Assembly (NCBI GenBank): GCA_965248805.1
Contig: CBDFKJ010000009.1
Span: 1,612,001 to 1,676,000, forward strand
Length of the DNA stretch: 64,000 nucleotides
DNA from: CBDFKJ01 sp965248805
Lineage (GTDB): Bacteria > Pseudomonadota > Alphaproteobacteria > UBA6615
Reading direction: 5' to 3'
The position numbers and the translations under genes are program-made. Positions within the stretch are counted from its first letter, which is position 1. Every line of letters starts with the position of its first letter. The notes under the pieces are model-generated. The model did not search any database. It worked only from the letters and a program-made list of their open reading frames with translations, and was not told where the DNA came from. Shown here one piece after another: positions 17,508 to 27,130 of this stretch.

Positions 17508-17919
17508 GGAGGAACGCTCGGGCTGGCGCGATCGGGCACTCTCCCTGCGCCATCGCCGCTGGGGCTGGAACTGTCCGGCGATCGACATCGACTTCCTGGA
17601 GTTCCATGCCGGTGAGCCGGTGGCCCTGATCGAGTGCAAGCTGGAACATGCCCAGCCCTGGGACCTCGACGGCAAGCCGGCGCGCGCCTTCATGCGCCTC
17701 GCCGAGCGGGCGGGCCTTCCCGCCTTCTACGTGGTTCGCGCGGCCGACTTCTCGTGGTGGCAGGTGTGGGCGCTTAACGACCTCGCCCGGAGCCATCTGG
17801 GCGGGAATGAACGCCGGCTCACGGAACCCGAGTTCATCTCGCTGCTCTATGCGCTGCGGGGCCTGAATCTGCCGCCGGAAACGGCTGCCCGGGGCTATTG
17901 CCGGGAGGATCAGTTCTGA
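17497..17919 (+). CDS. Hypothetical protein with PD-(D/E)XK nuclease-like core
   Basis: A 140-residue protein. The segment DIDFLEFHAGEPVALIECK (residues ~28-47) resembles the D...(D/E)xK active-site strand pair of small phage/VRR-type nucleases, followed by a helix with RAFMRLAERAGLPAFYVV and a WWQVWALN strand typical of that fold. The TGA overlaps the ATG at 17919 upstream of the helicase gene. It belongs to the same early phage-like operon. The nuclease assignment is from motif shape only. Confidence 0.5.
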   Translation: MQVREERSGWRDRALSLRHRRWGWNCPAIDIDFLEFHAGEPVALIECKLEHAQPWDLDGKPARAFMRLAERAGLPAFYVVRAADFSWWQVWALNDLARSHLGGNERRLTEPEFISLLYALRGLNLPPETAARGYCREDQF

Positions 17920-17936
17920 TGTTGGGAGACCGACCG

Positions 17937-19241
17937 ATGACCGACGACTTCACGCCCTCGGACGCCCAGGCCAAGTCGATCGCCGATATCGCGGACTGGT
18001 TCAACCATCGCACCCGCGACCGGCAGGTGTTCCGCGTCTGGGGCTACGCTGGATCGGGAAAAACGACCATCACCCGCCACGCCATCGCCGAGCTCGGCCT
18101 CGAGGAAGGCTCGGGCGGCGTGCTCTATGGAGCATTTACGGGAAAGGCGGCGCTGGTGATGACCCGCAAGGGCACGCCCGCCTCGACCATCCACAGCCTG
18201 ATCTACCGCGTCTCGGAAGCGACCGAGGCCGAGATCGAGAAGGTCAAGAAGGACATCGCCGGGATCAAGGCCAGGATCGCCGGCCTCGATTCGACGAAGC
18301 GGCTCCTCGAGGAATCCCGGTTGCGCTCGCTCGAGCTGCGGCTCGACGACGCCCACAAGCCCCGCTTCGTCCTCAACGACCAGTCCGCCGTCCGCGACGC
18401 CAAACTCATCGTCCTCGACGAGGTTTCCATGGTCGGCGACGAGATGGCACGCGATCTCCTGGCCTTCGGCAAGCCGATCCTGGTGTTGGGCGATCCCGGC
18501 CAACTGCCGCCGATCAAGGGCCAAGGCGCCTTCACCGAGGCCGCGCCCGACGTGATGCTGACTGAGATCCACCGCCAGGCCGGCGACAGCGCCGTCATTC
18601 GCTTGGCCACCATGGCCCGCGAGGGCCGGCCGATCCCCTACGGCCGGCACGACGCCTTCGTCTGGAAGATGCGGCGGAGCGATGTGGAGCCGGAGCAGAT
18701 GCTGCGCGGCGGCCAGGTGATCTGCGGCAGGAACTCGACCCGCCTGCAGCTCAACGACGCCATGAAACGCGCCGCCGGCTACGAGAGCATCTATCCCACG
18801 GGCGAGGTTCGCAGCGGGACGTCCGAGAAGATCATCTGTCTCAGGAACCGCAACGACCTCGGCATCGTCAACGGCATGTTCCTCACCCTTGGCGAGGTGC
18901 ACGACGAGAACGAGACCTCCTTCTCCGCCACCATTCGCACCGAGGACGGGGACCTCGTCGGCGGCAGCGCCGACAAGCCCGAACGGCACTTCATCTACAA
19001 GGGGCATTTCGACGACCACATCGAGGCCGATCCCGACCGCGGCCGCCGCGACCACTGGACCCGGCGCGGACTGATCGAGGCGGTCTGGGGCTGGGCCATC
19101 ACGGCGCACAAGAGTCAGGGAAGCCAATGGGGAAACGTCCTCGTCTATGACGACGGTCTCGGGCGGACCGCCGAGGACCGCGCCCGCTGGCTCTATACCG
19201 CCATCACCCGCGCCGAGCGGGGGCTCGTGATCCTTGATTGA
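17937..19241 (+). CDS. RecD/Dda-like SF1B DNA helicase
   Basis: A 434-residue ATP-dependent helicase. Walker A GYAGSGKTT is at residues 36-44, Walker B VLDEVSMVG with D161-E162, motif III LVLGDPGQLPPI, and the UvrD_C_2/motif VI region WGWAITAHKSQGSQW with the terminal YTAITRAERGLVIL. Compact like phage Dda/RecD2 rather than exonuclease V. I chose ATG 17937, preceded by GGGAGA; ATG 17919, overlapping the previous stop, is possible. It overlaps the primase start by 8 bp. Probable role: unwinding during element replication or recombination. Confidence 0.88.
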   Translation: MTDDFTPSDAQAKSIADIADWFNHRTRDRQVFRVWGYAGSGKTTITRHAIAELGLEEGSGGVLYGAFTGKAALVMTRKGTPASTIHSLIYRVSEATEAEIEKVKKDIAGIKARIAGLDSTKRLLEESRLRSLELRLDDAHKPRFVLNDQSAVRDAKLIVLDEVSMVGDEMARDLLAFGKPILVLGDPGQLPPIKGQGAFTEAAPDVMLTEIHRQAGDSAVIRLATMAREGRPIPYGRHDAFVWKMRRSDVEPEQMLRGGQVICGRNSTRLQLNDAMKRAAGYESIYPTGEVRSGTSEKIICLRNRNDLGIVNGMFLTLGEVHDENETSFSATIRTEDGDLVGGSADKPERHFIYKGHFDDHIEADPDRGRRDHWTRRGLIEAVWGWAITAHKSQGSQWGNVLVYDDGLGRTAEDRARWLYTAITRAERGLVILD

Positions 19242-20992
19242 TCTGAACGACGTCCGCCCGCTCGGCCTCGAGCCCGCACGCTACGATCTCGACGAGATCG
19301 TCGGTCGGCTGCGCGAGTCCGCCGAGCACTGGGTGCCGCGGCACTTCCCGAACGGACGCCGCAACGGCGACGAATGGCGGCTCGCCAACATCGGCGGTGA
19401 TGCGCCGCGCAAGAACGGCTCCTGCGTCATCGCGATCAAGGGTCCGCACGCCGGCGACTGGATCGACTTCGACACCGGCGAGGGCGGCGGACCCTTGAGC
19501 ACCCTCGAGCACGCGACCGGTCTCACGGGCCGGGCGCTGTTCGATTATGCCGCCGAGCTCGTCGGCACCGCGCCGGTACGCACCGCGGCACCCGCCCCGC
19601 CGAAGGACGGCGCCGGGTCCGCATCCGAGGCCGCGCCGGAGACGCGCAGCAAGGAGAACGCCCGCCGCGAGATCGAGATCGTCCTCAAGGGATGCCGGGC
19701 GCTCGCCGACACGCCAGGTGAGACCTACCTCGCGGCCCGCGGCCTCGCCGTGCCCGACACGCCCGAACTCAGGTTCCATCCCGATCTCACCCATTGGGAG
19801 ACCCGCACCGGCTATCCCGGCCTCGTCGCCTTCGTGCGCAATGCCGGCGGCCGGGTCATCGGGATCCATCGCACCTATCTCGCTCCGGACGGTGCGGCAA
19901 AGGCCGATTTGCCGAGCCCCCGCATGATGCTCGGCCCCGTCGCCGGCGGCGCCCGGCGAGAACGGCGCGCTGGGCCTCGCCGAGGGCATCGAGACCGCGC
20001 TCAGCGTTATAGAAGCCTGTCCCGGACTGCCGGTCTGGGCGGCGCTCGCGGCCGGCAATCTGGCGCAGACAGCGCTCCCACCCGAGGTCGTGCGCGTCGT
20101 CATCCTCGCCGACAATGACGGTGAAGGCGCCGGCATCCGGGCCGCGGAACGCGCCGCCGCGCGGCATAACGCGGAGGGACGGCGGGTCTGGATCGCCATG
20201 CCCGACCGAGCGGGCGATGACTTCAACGACCTGCTTCGCCGCGCCGGTCCCGACGCCGTCCGCAAGGCCGTCGAAGCGGCCGTCCAATGGACGCCGGCGA
20301 CGACGCCCGAGGACGCCCAGCCGGCCATGGTGGAAGCGACCGCCAGCGAGGTCGGCGGCCACAGGCCGATCGGGTTCTCGGCACCGAACGCGCCGACCAC
20401 CCGGATGCGCGCCGACGACGGCGATCTGGCCCGGCTCACGGCGCGCGGCTGGGACCTGCTCAAGGCCGCCAACACCCCGCCCTGGCTCTATCGCTGCGGC
20501 GGCCGGCCGTCCTGGGTCGAGCGCGACGACGAGGGTCGGCCGATCGCCCACGCCATGACCGAGGACCGCATGCGCCGTGCGCTGGCCCAGCTCGCCGACT
20601 GGCGGCGCCGCACCTCGCGCAGCGGCGATCTGGTCCCGGCACACCCGCCGGCGGTCCTTCTCAAGAACCTGCTGGCGACGCCGGACCCGGCGCTTCCCGT
20701 GCTCGCCGCCATCGTCACCGCGCCGGTGTTCGGCCACGACGGCTCGCTGGTCACCGAACCGGGCTATCACGCCGCGACGCGGCTTCTCTATGAGCCGCCG
20801 CCGCGGTTCCGGCTGCCTTCGGTTCCGGAGCGCCCGACACGGGCCGAGATCGACGCGGCGCGCACTCTTCTCCTCGACGGCCTGCTCGGCGATTTCCCGT
20901 TCACCAACGAGGCAGAGCGCGCCCATGCACTGGCGCTCATCCTGCTGCCCTTCATGCGCGCCCTGATCGACGGACCGACGCCGCTGCACCTG
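19234..20992 (+). pseudogene. Toprim primase-ATPase, N-terminal part (frameshifted, IS-interrupted)
   Basis: The TTG start overlaps the helicase stop. Frame 1 encodes an N-terminal region (WDIDFDTGEGG-like GDWIDFDTGEGGGPLSTLEH, then YLAARGLAVPDTPELRFHP) ending at PRMMLGPVAGG near 19945. The Toprim domain then continues in another frame: LAEGIETALSVIEACPGLP (catalytic E) and VVILADNDGEGAG (DxD), followed by AGDDFNDLLRRAG. A small deletion near 19945-19960 accounts for the shift, because relatives have extra residues before PGENG. The frame is then cut at GPTPLHL by the IS5 element; the rest resumes at 22281. Probable role: element primase. Doubly inactivated, unless this is a sequencing error plus a recent IS hop. 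Confidence 0.82.
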
Positions 20993-22280
20993 GCGACCTC
21001 CAACAACCGGGGGATTTGACGAAGATTTTGGTGTGCTGTCCGACTTTCGCTGAGATCGGCGGTGTTGACGTCCGCAACCATCCGCCGTTTCGTTCTCGGC
21101 GGAGGGTTTTGGCGCTATTCAGGCGGACTCATACCATGGCGGCCCTGCGCTCATGGAAGATCAGACGCTGGAAATTGTAAGCCAGGTTGGCGAGGCCGAT
21201 CTTGGCCTCCGCCCGCTTGAGCCCGATGGTACGGATGAAAAGGCCCATGCGATCCTTCTGCTGGGCGAAGACGTGCTCCACATGCGCACGGACCGCTGAC
21301 TTGCGGGCATTGGCCTGGGCGGTCGCCTTGGGCATGGCCCGGCCCGGCGGCTTCTTGCGGTGGATGTGGGAGACCCGACCCTTGCCGGCCAGCCACGCCT
21401 CGTTGGCCTTCGAGCGATAGGCGCTGTCAGCCCACACGCCGGCGGCCAGATTGTCGCCGGTGACGAGCTGACGCAACATCTTGCCGTCATGGCGGGCGGC
21501 ATCGGTCACAGCCGAGCTGCGGATGAAGCCGTAGGCCCGATCGATGACGACATGATTCTTGTAGCCGAACACCGGGATCGCGATGTCGGGCATGCGCCGT
21601 TGCGACCCGGCGGGGTTCTTGCGCCGCCCGGTCTTCACCGTCCACCGCGCATCCGTGTCCTTCTGCGCCGCCTTGGCTGGCTGATCGGGCCAGACCTCGG
21701 ACGCGCTCTTGCCCGCCTTGATCGCCCGCTTCTCGTCATCGCTGTGGCGCTGCTTGGGCGCCGATACCAACGTCGCATCGACGATCTGCCCGCCCATCGC
21801 CAGATAGCCGCACCGGCGCAATTCGCCATCGAAGGCGGCAAACAGCTTATCCATCGCCCCGGCCCGGACCAGACGCTCGCGAAAGGTCCATATGGTGTTG
21901 CGGTCCGGCGTCGGCGCTCCGAGATCGAAGCCTAGGAAGCGAAGCCAGCTCAAGCGATCGCGGATCAGAAACTCCATCCGCTCGTCACTCACCGTGTGCC
22001 GCGCGGCCAGGATCAGAACCTTGAGCATCGCCACCGCATCGTAGGCCGGGCGGCCACCTTTCGATCCGTCCGAATAGCCCAGCGCCGCCTCAAGCGGCGC
22101 GCGGAAAATCTCGAAGTCGACGACCTTTGCCAGCACCTCCAACGGATCACCCGTCGCCGAAAGCTTTCGAAGATGATCCGGTAAGCCGAACAGACCAGCC
22201 TGCCTCATCAATACCTCCTCAAACCGAACCGCCGTAGAGAATCACAACGAGGCAAAATTCACGAGGTAAATGGAGGCGTC
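20993..22280 (-). mobile_element. IS5-family insertion sequence (1288 bp)
   Basis: Flanked by the 6-bp direct repeat CACCTG (20987-20992 and 22281-22286). The ends form an imperfect inverted repeat (11 of 16 matches, sharing CCTCCA and ACC blocks). Removing the element with one CACCTG copy restores the reading frame PLHL-IEKPAPGTGATL of the primase-ATPase. It carries a single 360-residue DDE transposase on the minus strand. Confidence 0.85.
21129..22211 (-). CDS. IS5-family transposase
   Basis: A 360-residue, full-length transposase. The N-terminal DUF772-like domain contains EAALGYSDGSKGGRPAYDAV. The DDE catalytic set is D in GQIVDATLVSAPKQRH, D in GVWADSAYRSKAN, and E in VRAHVEHVFAQQKDRMGLF. 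The C-terminal GLANLAYNFQRLIF is typical of the IS5 group. It starts just inside the right end of the element and reads leftward. Presumed active. Confidence 0.93.
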   Translation of the reverse strand: MMRQAGLFGLPDHLRKLSATGDPLEVLAKVVDFEIFRAPLEAALGYSDGSKGGRPAYDAVAMLKVLILAARHTVSDERMEFLIRDRLSWLRFLGFDLGAPTPDRNTIWTFRERLVRAGAMDKLFAAFDGELRRCGYLAMGGQIVDATLVSAPKQRHSDDEKRAIKAGKSASEVWPDQPAKAAQKDTDARWTVKTGRRKNPAGSQRRMPDIAIPVFGYKNHVVIDRAYGFIRSSAVTDAARHDGKMLRQLVTGDNLAAGVWADSAYRSKANEAWLAGKGRVSHIHRKKPPGRAMPKATAQANARKSAVRAHVEHVFAQQKDRMGLFIRTIGLKRAEAKIGLANLAYNFQRLIFHERRAAMV

Positions 22281-23837
22281 CACCTGATCGAAAAACCGGC
22301 GCCGGGCACCGGCGCGACGCTCATGATCGACGCCATCGCCGTCGTCACCACCGGGGTGAGCGCGAGCGTCATGGTCGAGGGCCGCGACGACGAGGAATGG
22401 CGCAAGCGTCTCACCGCCAAGCTGCGCCAGATCCCCTCGATCGTCCTGATCGACAATCTGCGCCGGCGTCTCGACGCCGCGCCTCTCGCCGCCGCTCTCA
22501 CCGCGCCCTGCTGGGAGGACCGCATCCTCGGAAAGTCCGAGACGACGCGCTTCCCGATCCACTGCGTCTGGATCGCCACCGGCAACAACCCGCAGTTCTC
22601 CAACGAGCTGGCCCGGCGCCTGGTGCGCATCCGGCTCGATGCCCATGTCGATCAACCGTGGCGGCGCGAGGACTTTCGCCACGCCGACCTGCTGACCTGG
22701 ACACGGACGAACCGGGCGGCCTTGGTTGCCGCCTGCCTCACCCTCGGGCGCGCCCGGGTCGCGGCCGGTCGCCCACGCCACGACGGCATTCTCGGCAGCT
22801 TCGAGGCCTGGGCCGCGATCATGGGCGGCATCCTCGAGGCCGCCGGTGTGCCCGGCTTCCTCGCCAACCTCGACGAGATGTACGAGGCGGCCGACGCCGA
22901 GGGCGCGGTCTGGCGCGCCTTCGTGGCCGCGTGGTGGGAGCGCCACGGCACCGCCGAGGTCGGTACCGCCGAACTGCACGAGCTCGCCATCGCCTGCGAG
23001 CCGCCGCTGCCGCTCGGCGACGGCGGCGAGCGCTCGCAGCGCACCCGTCTCGGCCGGGCCCTGGGCCAGATGCGCGACCGCGTGTTCGCGATCGGCGAGG
23101 TCACGGTGCGCGTCACCGCGGTCGGCATTCGCCATCAGGCCCAGCGCTGGCGGCTGGTCATCGAAAATGGAGGGCCGGATCGACGTTCCCCACGTTCACC
23201 GGGCTCGCATCGTGAAAATCAAACCCCGGATACACGTTCACCACGTTCACATCCAGCAAATCAAACCCTGGATGCACGTTCACCACGTTCACCTTATTCC
23301 AATAATTCAACGGCTTGCACGAAGGCGAACAAGGTCGGATGCGGCGGTACGGGTAGCCTCCTCGAAAATCCGACTTCGGAAGCACGTTCACCACGTTCAC
23401 CTGGGCGAGTGAACGTATGTGAACGTTCACTCCCACGTTCACTCGAAATAGCCGTTCTGTATCAATCCGCTAGTGAACATAGTGAACTTAGTGAACCTTT
23501 TTCGGCCCCCTACGCACGTAGGGACGTGCGCGCACGCGCGCATGCATCCGCGCGAGGGAGAGGCCCGGAAAAGGTTCACAACGTTCAGCACGTTCACTTC
23601 GGCAAACAAAATCAACGCCTTAAGGGAGTGAACGTGCGTGTGAACGTGTTGGCGCACGTTCACTCCCTCCCAACGCGCCCGTTCTGGCCGGTCCGCGGCG
23701 CCGCCGCGCCGACCGGTCCACCGCGTGTTGCGCCACCCAACGCGCAAGAGCGGGTGGCGGCGGCGTTCCTGGCAGTTCCCCGCCGCCACCCTGACCACGA
23801 CAACCCCGATCAAGGGAGTTCACCATGGCTCACGTAA
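22281..23837 (+). pseudogene. Toprim primase-ATPase, C-terminal part after IS5
   Basis: Resumes the frame broken at 20992 with HLIEKPAPGTGATLMIDAIA, a P-loop-like motif with A in place of the usual K, then a helicase-like core (FPIHCVWIATGNNPQFSNEL, ELARRLVRIRLDAHVDQPW) and a winged-helix C-terminus (TRLGRALGQMRDRVF) ending near 23170. Beyond that the frame stays open to 23837 but codes low-complexity repeats (RSPRSP, VHNVQHVH) that arise from the DNA repeat array, so the real protein may end earlier. The frame overlaps the RuvC-like gene by 13 bp. Confidence 0.75.
23183..23667. repeat. GTTCAC/GTGAAC iteron-like array
   Basis: By my count 19 exact copies of GTTCAC on either strand lie within 23194-23663. 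Organised subunits are: four paired units ACGTTCACCACGTTCAC (23183 variant, 23234, 23276, 23384) with similar CAAACCC-GGAT-type leaders; a palindrome GTGAACGTTCAC at 23419-23430; three head-to-tail 9-bp repeats TAGTGAACN at 23471, 23480 and 23489; and a perfect 15-bp inverted repeat GGGAGTGAACGTGCG at 23624-23638 with its complement at 23653-23667. The motif occurs in several reading frames and both orientations, so selection seems to act on DNA. It lies between the primase-ATPase and RuvC-like genes: a candidate replication origin or operator. Confidence 0.8.
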
Positions 23838-24436
23838 TTCTGCCCAAGAACGCGCTGCCTGAAAACCGCGCCCGGCTGCCGGCGACGCGCCGCGGCGGCA
23901 ATGCCGGTGTTGCTTGTCCAGTGGCCGAACCCCCGGTGCCGGCCGCCAACGATGCCGGCGTGTCCAGTTCCGGCACCGTGCTCGCCCTCGATCTCGGCAC
24001 CGCGACCGGATGGGCGCTCCGTGACGAACACGGCGCCATCACCAGCGGCATGGCGTCATTCCGGCCTGACCGGTTCAGCGGCGGCGGTATGCGCTTTCTG
24101 CGCTTCAAGCGCTGGCTGACCGAGGTCAAGAACGCGGCCGGCGGCATCGATGCGGTCTATCTCGAGGAGGTCCGCCGCCACGCCGGCACCAGTGCCTCGC
24201 AGATCTACGGCGGCTGGCTCGCGATCCTGACCGCCTGGTGCGAGCACCACGGCATTCCCTACCAGGGCGTGCCCGTCGGCACCATCAAGCGCCATGTCAC
24301 CGGCCGTGGCAATGCCGACAAGGCGGCCGTCATCGCGGCGGTGCGCGATCGCGGCTTCGCACCCGCCGATGACAACGAGGCCGACGCCATCGCGCTCTTG
24401 CTGTGGGCGATCGAGAGCCGGGCGGGTGCGCGATGA
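23825..24436 (+). CDS. RuvC-like Holliday junction resolvase (phage type)
   Basis: A 203-residue RNase H-fold nuclease. Acidic catalytic residues: D56 in LALDLGTATGWAL, E114/E115 in VYLEEVRRHAG, and the terminal pair in DDNEADAIALLLWA. The N-terminal ~50 residues are Ala/Pro-rich and probably disordered. GTIKRHVTGRGNADKAAV is the conserved loop of phage RuvC-like proteins. Likely role: resolves recombination or replication intermediates of the element. Its TGA overlaps the next ATG (ATGA at 24433). Confidence 0.85.
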   Translation: MAHVILPKNALPENRARLPATRRGGNAGVACPVAEPPVPAANDAGVSSSGTVLALDLGTATGWALRDEHGAITSGMASFRPDRFSGGGMRFLRFKRWLTEVKNAAGGIDAVYLEEVRRHAGTSASQIYGGWLAILTAWCEHHGIPYQGVPVGTIKRHVTGRGNADKAAVIAAVRDRGFAPADDNEADAIALLLWAIESRAGAR

Positions 24437-24690
24437 ACGGCGCCATGCTGCTCAAGCACGCCGCCGCTGTCGTCGAGAAACGCCGGTCCGACTACGGTGA
24501 GCCCGAGGACCTGTTCGAGCATATCGCCGCCCGCTGGTCGCAGGTGTTGGGGATCCGGGTCACGCCGGTCCAGGTCGCGCTCTGCCTGATGGACCTCAAG
24601 ATGGCCCGGCTTACTCACAACCCGAAGCATCTCGACAGCCTGGTCGACGTCCTTGGCTACGGCGCCTGCCTGCGGGAGATCACCCGGTGA
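24433..24690 (+). CDS. DUF6378 phage protein
   Basis: An 85-residue protein with the DUF6378 pattern: RRSDYGEPEDLFEHIAARWS followed by VQVALCLMDLKMARL and SLVDVLGYGACLREI. This compact helical family is common in phage replication regions. It overlaps genes on both sides by 4 bp (ATGA at 24433; GTGA at 24687). Function unknown. Confidence 0.8.
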   Translation: MNGAMLLKHAAAVVEKRRSDYGEPEDLFEHIAARWSQVLGIRVTPVQVALCLMDLKMARLTHNPKHLDSLVDVLGYGACLREITR

Positions 24691-24929
24691 GGTGGTTGCC
24701 GAAAGGCTATGGCGGCGTGCGCGGAGCGGTCGACGAGACCAAGCGCGAAGGCTGGAGGGAGCAGGGCATCCTGGTGGTCGCCGCCGAGGACGGCCGCCTC
24801 ACTTGGCCCGAGCGCGAGCTGGTCCGCCGGCTGGGCGAGCGGCTCTACGGTAGACGGTCGGCGTCAAGCGACACTGCAAACGGGCGCTCCGTGTCCATGC
24901 GGAACCATCGGACCGCGGCCCATGGCTAA
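24687..24929 (+). CDS. Small phage-like hypothetical protein
   Basis: An 80-residue product from a GTG start in a GTGA overlap with the DUF6378 gene. Segment EDGRLTWPERELVRRLGERLYG suggests a short helical domain. The C-terminus runs 8 bp into the next gene. Family not recognised; coupling to its neighbours supports it as real. Confidence 0.55.
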   Translation: MRWLPKGYGGVRGAVDETKREGWREQGILVVAAEDGRLTWPERELVRRLGERLYGRRSASSDTANGRSVSMRNHRTAAHG

Positions 24930-25491
24930 GCGTAGAAAATGCGCCACCAAGGGCAAGGCACGGTCCGCACGCCCGCGTCCCGAGGTCGCCAACCTGGCTG
25001 GCGGGCGCAAGGTCGAGATGGTGCACGAGGCCGATCCCGAGGGCCGGCCCGTCACCCACGGCCGCACCGTCGATACGCTGGCGCGCATGCTGAAGGCCGG
25101 AACCATCACGCCCGCCATGCACGATGCGGCCCGTGACTTTCAGGCCTACTTCACCATCGCCGCCTACGACGCCAGGGCCACCGCATCGATCGTTCACGTG
25201 AGACGGCTCCGCGGCGAAAAGATGACCTGGAGCGACGATCTCACGGTCCGTCAGATCGCGGCGCGCAACCGGGTCCACGACGCGCTCACCGTGCTCGGCG
25301 GCATGGCGAGCCCGGGCGGCAGCTGCGTCTGGCATGTGGTCGGGCTGCAGCTGAGTCTCAGGGAGTGGGCGATGCAGCGGGGCTGGAACAACCGGCCCGT
25401 CCGGCCCAGCGAGGCCAGCGGGATCCTGATCTCCGCGCTCGGCATGCTGGCCGTCCATTACGGCTACGAGCGGCCACGGCGGGCGAGCTGA
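24922..25491 (+). CDS. DUF6456-like phage/alphaproteobacterial protein
   Basis: A 189-residue protein with a basic N-terminus (MAKRRKCATKGKARSARPR) and a C-terminal helical region with RNRVHDALTVLGGMASPGGS and VVGLQLSLREWAMQRGW, the conserved core of the DUF6456 type. It is the last gene of the coupled run that starts at 23825. Possibly a late regulator, since DUF6456 proteins often carry regulatory HTH partners; this is inference. Confidence 0.65.
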   Translation: MAKRRKCATKGKARSARPRPEVANLAGGRKVEMVHEADPEGRPVTHGRTVDTLARMLKAGTITPAMHDAARDFQAYFTIAAYDARATASIVHVRRLRGEKMTWSDDLTVRQIAARNRVHDALTVLGGMASPGGSCVWHVVGLQLSLREWAMQRGWNNRPVRPSEASGILISALGMLAVHYGYERPRRAS

Positions 25492-25522
25492 CGGCGGAAC
25501 CAGGATTCTGCAACTTGGGGTG

Positions 25523-25550
25523 TTGACAGTGATGCATCACAAGATGTAGT
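25523..25550 (+). promoter_or_regulatory. Candidate promoter
   Basis: TTGACA at 25523-25528, 16-bp spacer, TGTAGT at 25545-25550. A perfect -35 with a 4/6 -10. It would drive the hairpin region and the small membrane gene at 25639. Confidence 0.4.
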
Positions 25551-25586
25551 CGTTTGTCACCATCGAATTGGTGCGTTCTACTCCAG

Positions 25587-25617
25587 CCCGCTCCGGCATT
25601 GCCGCGGCGGGGTTTTT
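25587..25617 (+). terminator. Rho-independent terminator
   Basis: CCCGCTCCGGC, loop ATT, GCCGCGGCGGG (one mismatch, one G-U pair) followed by GTTTTT. It ends the phage-like operon whose last gene stops at 25491. Confidence 0.75.
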
Positions 25618-25638
25618 CGTGCCTGCAGGAGACCGAAC

Positions 25639-25672
25639 ATGAGCCGTGCAACGTCGTTGAAAGGCCTCTTAG
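25639..25672 (+). pseudogene. Small membrane protein, 5' fragment cut by IS copy 1
   Basis: ATG AGC CGT...: MSRATSLKGLL, cut by the IS. With the element and one TTAG copy removed, the frame continues at 27131 as GNLRFLVVWKTCAVLIVF and GLGIAVGATWSL, a single transmembrane helix as in small phage membrane proteins. The insertion therefore disrupted a real gene. Confidence 0.6.
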
Positions 25673-27126
25673 CAGCCCGTTGACGAAGTCCGGCGTGTCT
25701 GATTCTGTCTGAACATAGAGATTTAGACGGGCGTCGTGCGATGGCATTGAGACGACAGAGCGAGGTTCAGGGTGACCTCGTGGTGACATGGGCGGAGATG
25801 CCGCGTTCGCCTGGACACGCGTTTTCCGACCGGCTGCATGAGTTGCTGACCGAGTCTGGCTTTGACGGCTTCGTGGAGGCGACGTGCAAGCCATACTACG
25901 CACCTCGGATGGGGGCTCCTTCGCTGCCGCCGGGGCGTTATTTCCGGATGCACATGATCGGCTATTTCGAGGGCATCGGCAGCGAGCGCGGCATCGCTTG
26001 GCGCTGTTCGGATTCGCTGTCGCTTCGCGCGTTTCTGCGGTTGGCGAACCGGGACAAGGTTCCCGATCATTCCTGATTGTCGAAGACGCGCGGCCGGCTG
26101 CCGCACGAGGTCCATGAAAAGGTTTTCGACTGGGTTCTGGCTCTCGTCGCCGCGCGCGGTCTGGTGAAGGGCGAGCGGATCGGCGTCGACGGCTCGACGA
26201 TGGAAGCCAACGCCGCCCTGCGAGCCATCGTGCGGCGCGATAGCGGCGAGACCTATCGCGAGATGCTGACGCAAATGGCGAAGGAGAGTGGCGTCGAAAC
26301 GCCGACGATCGACGACCTCGTCCGGCTCGATCGCCGGCGGAAGGGCAAGAAGCTTTCGAACAAGGATTGGACGAGCCCGACCGATCCTGATGCGAAGATC
26401 GCGCGGATGAAGGACGGCACCACGCATCTGGCCTGCAAGCCCGAGCACGCGGTCGATCTCGACACCGGCGTCATCGTTGCGGCGCCGATCTATCCAGCCG
26501 ATGAAGGCGACACGACGACTTTGCCTGGGACGCTGGAGGCGGCCGCGCGCAACCTCGCCGAGGTCGGCCTGGCTCCAACACGGGCAGAGCCCTGCAGTCT
26601 CGTTGGCGACAAGGGCTATCATTCACGCGAGGGGCTGAAAGACCTCGACGGCGGCGTCTGGAAAACGCGGATCTCCGAGCCGGAGCCCGCCAACGGCTAT
26701 CTGCGCTGGCATGGCGACCAGGCGGCACGTCAGGCTGTCTACGCCAACCGGGCGCGATTGAAGTCCGGCGTCGCGCGGAACGCCATGCGCAGGCGCGGTG
26801 AGATGGTCGAGCGCAGCTTCGCCCATGTCCTCGACCGTGGCGGCATGCGCCGCGCGTTGCTGCGGGCGCGCGAGAACGTCCACAAACGCTACCTGATCCA
26901 TGTCGCCGGGTTCAATCTCGGCATTCTGATGCGCGCGCTGTTCGGATCAGGCACGCCGAGGGAGGCTGCGAGTGCAAAGAGCACCCTTTTGTTCGTTATT
27001 CAGTTCGATGCTGCCCTGGCGATCGCCATCGTGGCGAACATCGAAGGCAAACCAGCCATGCTCGTTATCATCATCATCGTCGCCCCCAAAACCGATTGAT
27101 CAAAGCGCGACTTCATCACCGGGCTG
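25673..27126 (+). mobile_element. IS1182-like element, copy 1 (1454 bp)
   Basis: Terminal inverted repeats begin CAGCCCG(T/G)TGA(C/T)GAAGTC. Perfect 4-bp target duplication TTAG (25669-25672 and 27127-27130). Nearly identical to the copies at 29531-30984 and 51940-53393, but in the opposite orientation. Its transposase gene carries a nonsense mutation. Confidence 0.92.
25741..27099 (+). pseudogene. IS1182-like transposase, inactivated by TGA (copy 1)
   Basis: Same 452-codon gene as the other two copies, but the Trp codon TGG of DHSWLSKTRG is TGA at 26074-26076, splitting it into 111- and ~340-residue frames. Also Y-to-C in THLACKPEHAVD and E-to-K near the end (APKTD). DDE-type motifs such as IGVDGSTMEANAA and SLVGDKGYHSREGL remain. 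The copy is probably non-autonomous but could be mobilised in trans. Confidence 0.9.
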
Positions 27127-27130
27127 TTAG

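Noticed and set aside
17910..19127. 405-codon minus-strand frame opposite the RecD-like helicase
   Set aside because: Shadow; the plus strand has all SF1B motifs.
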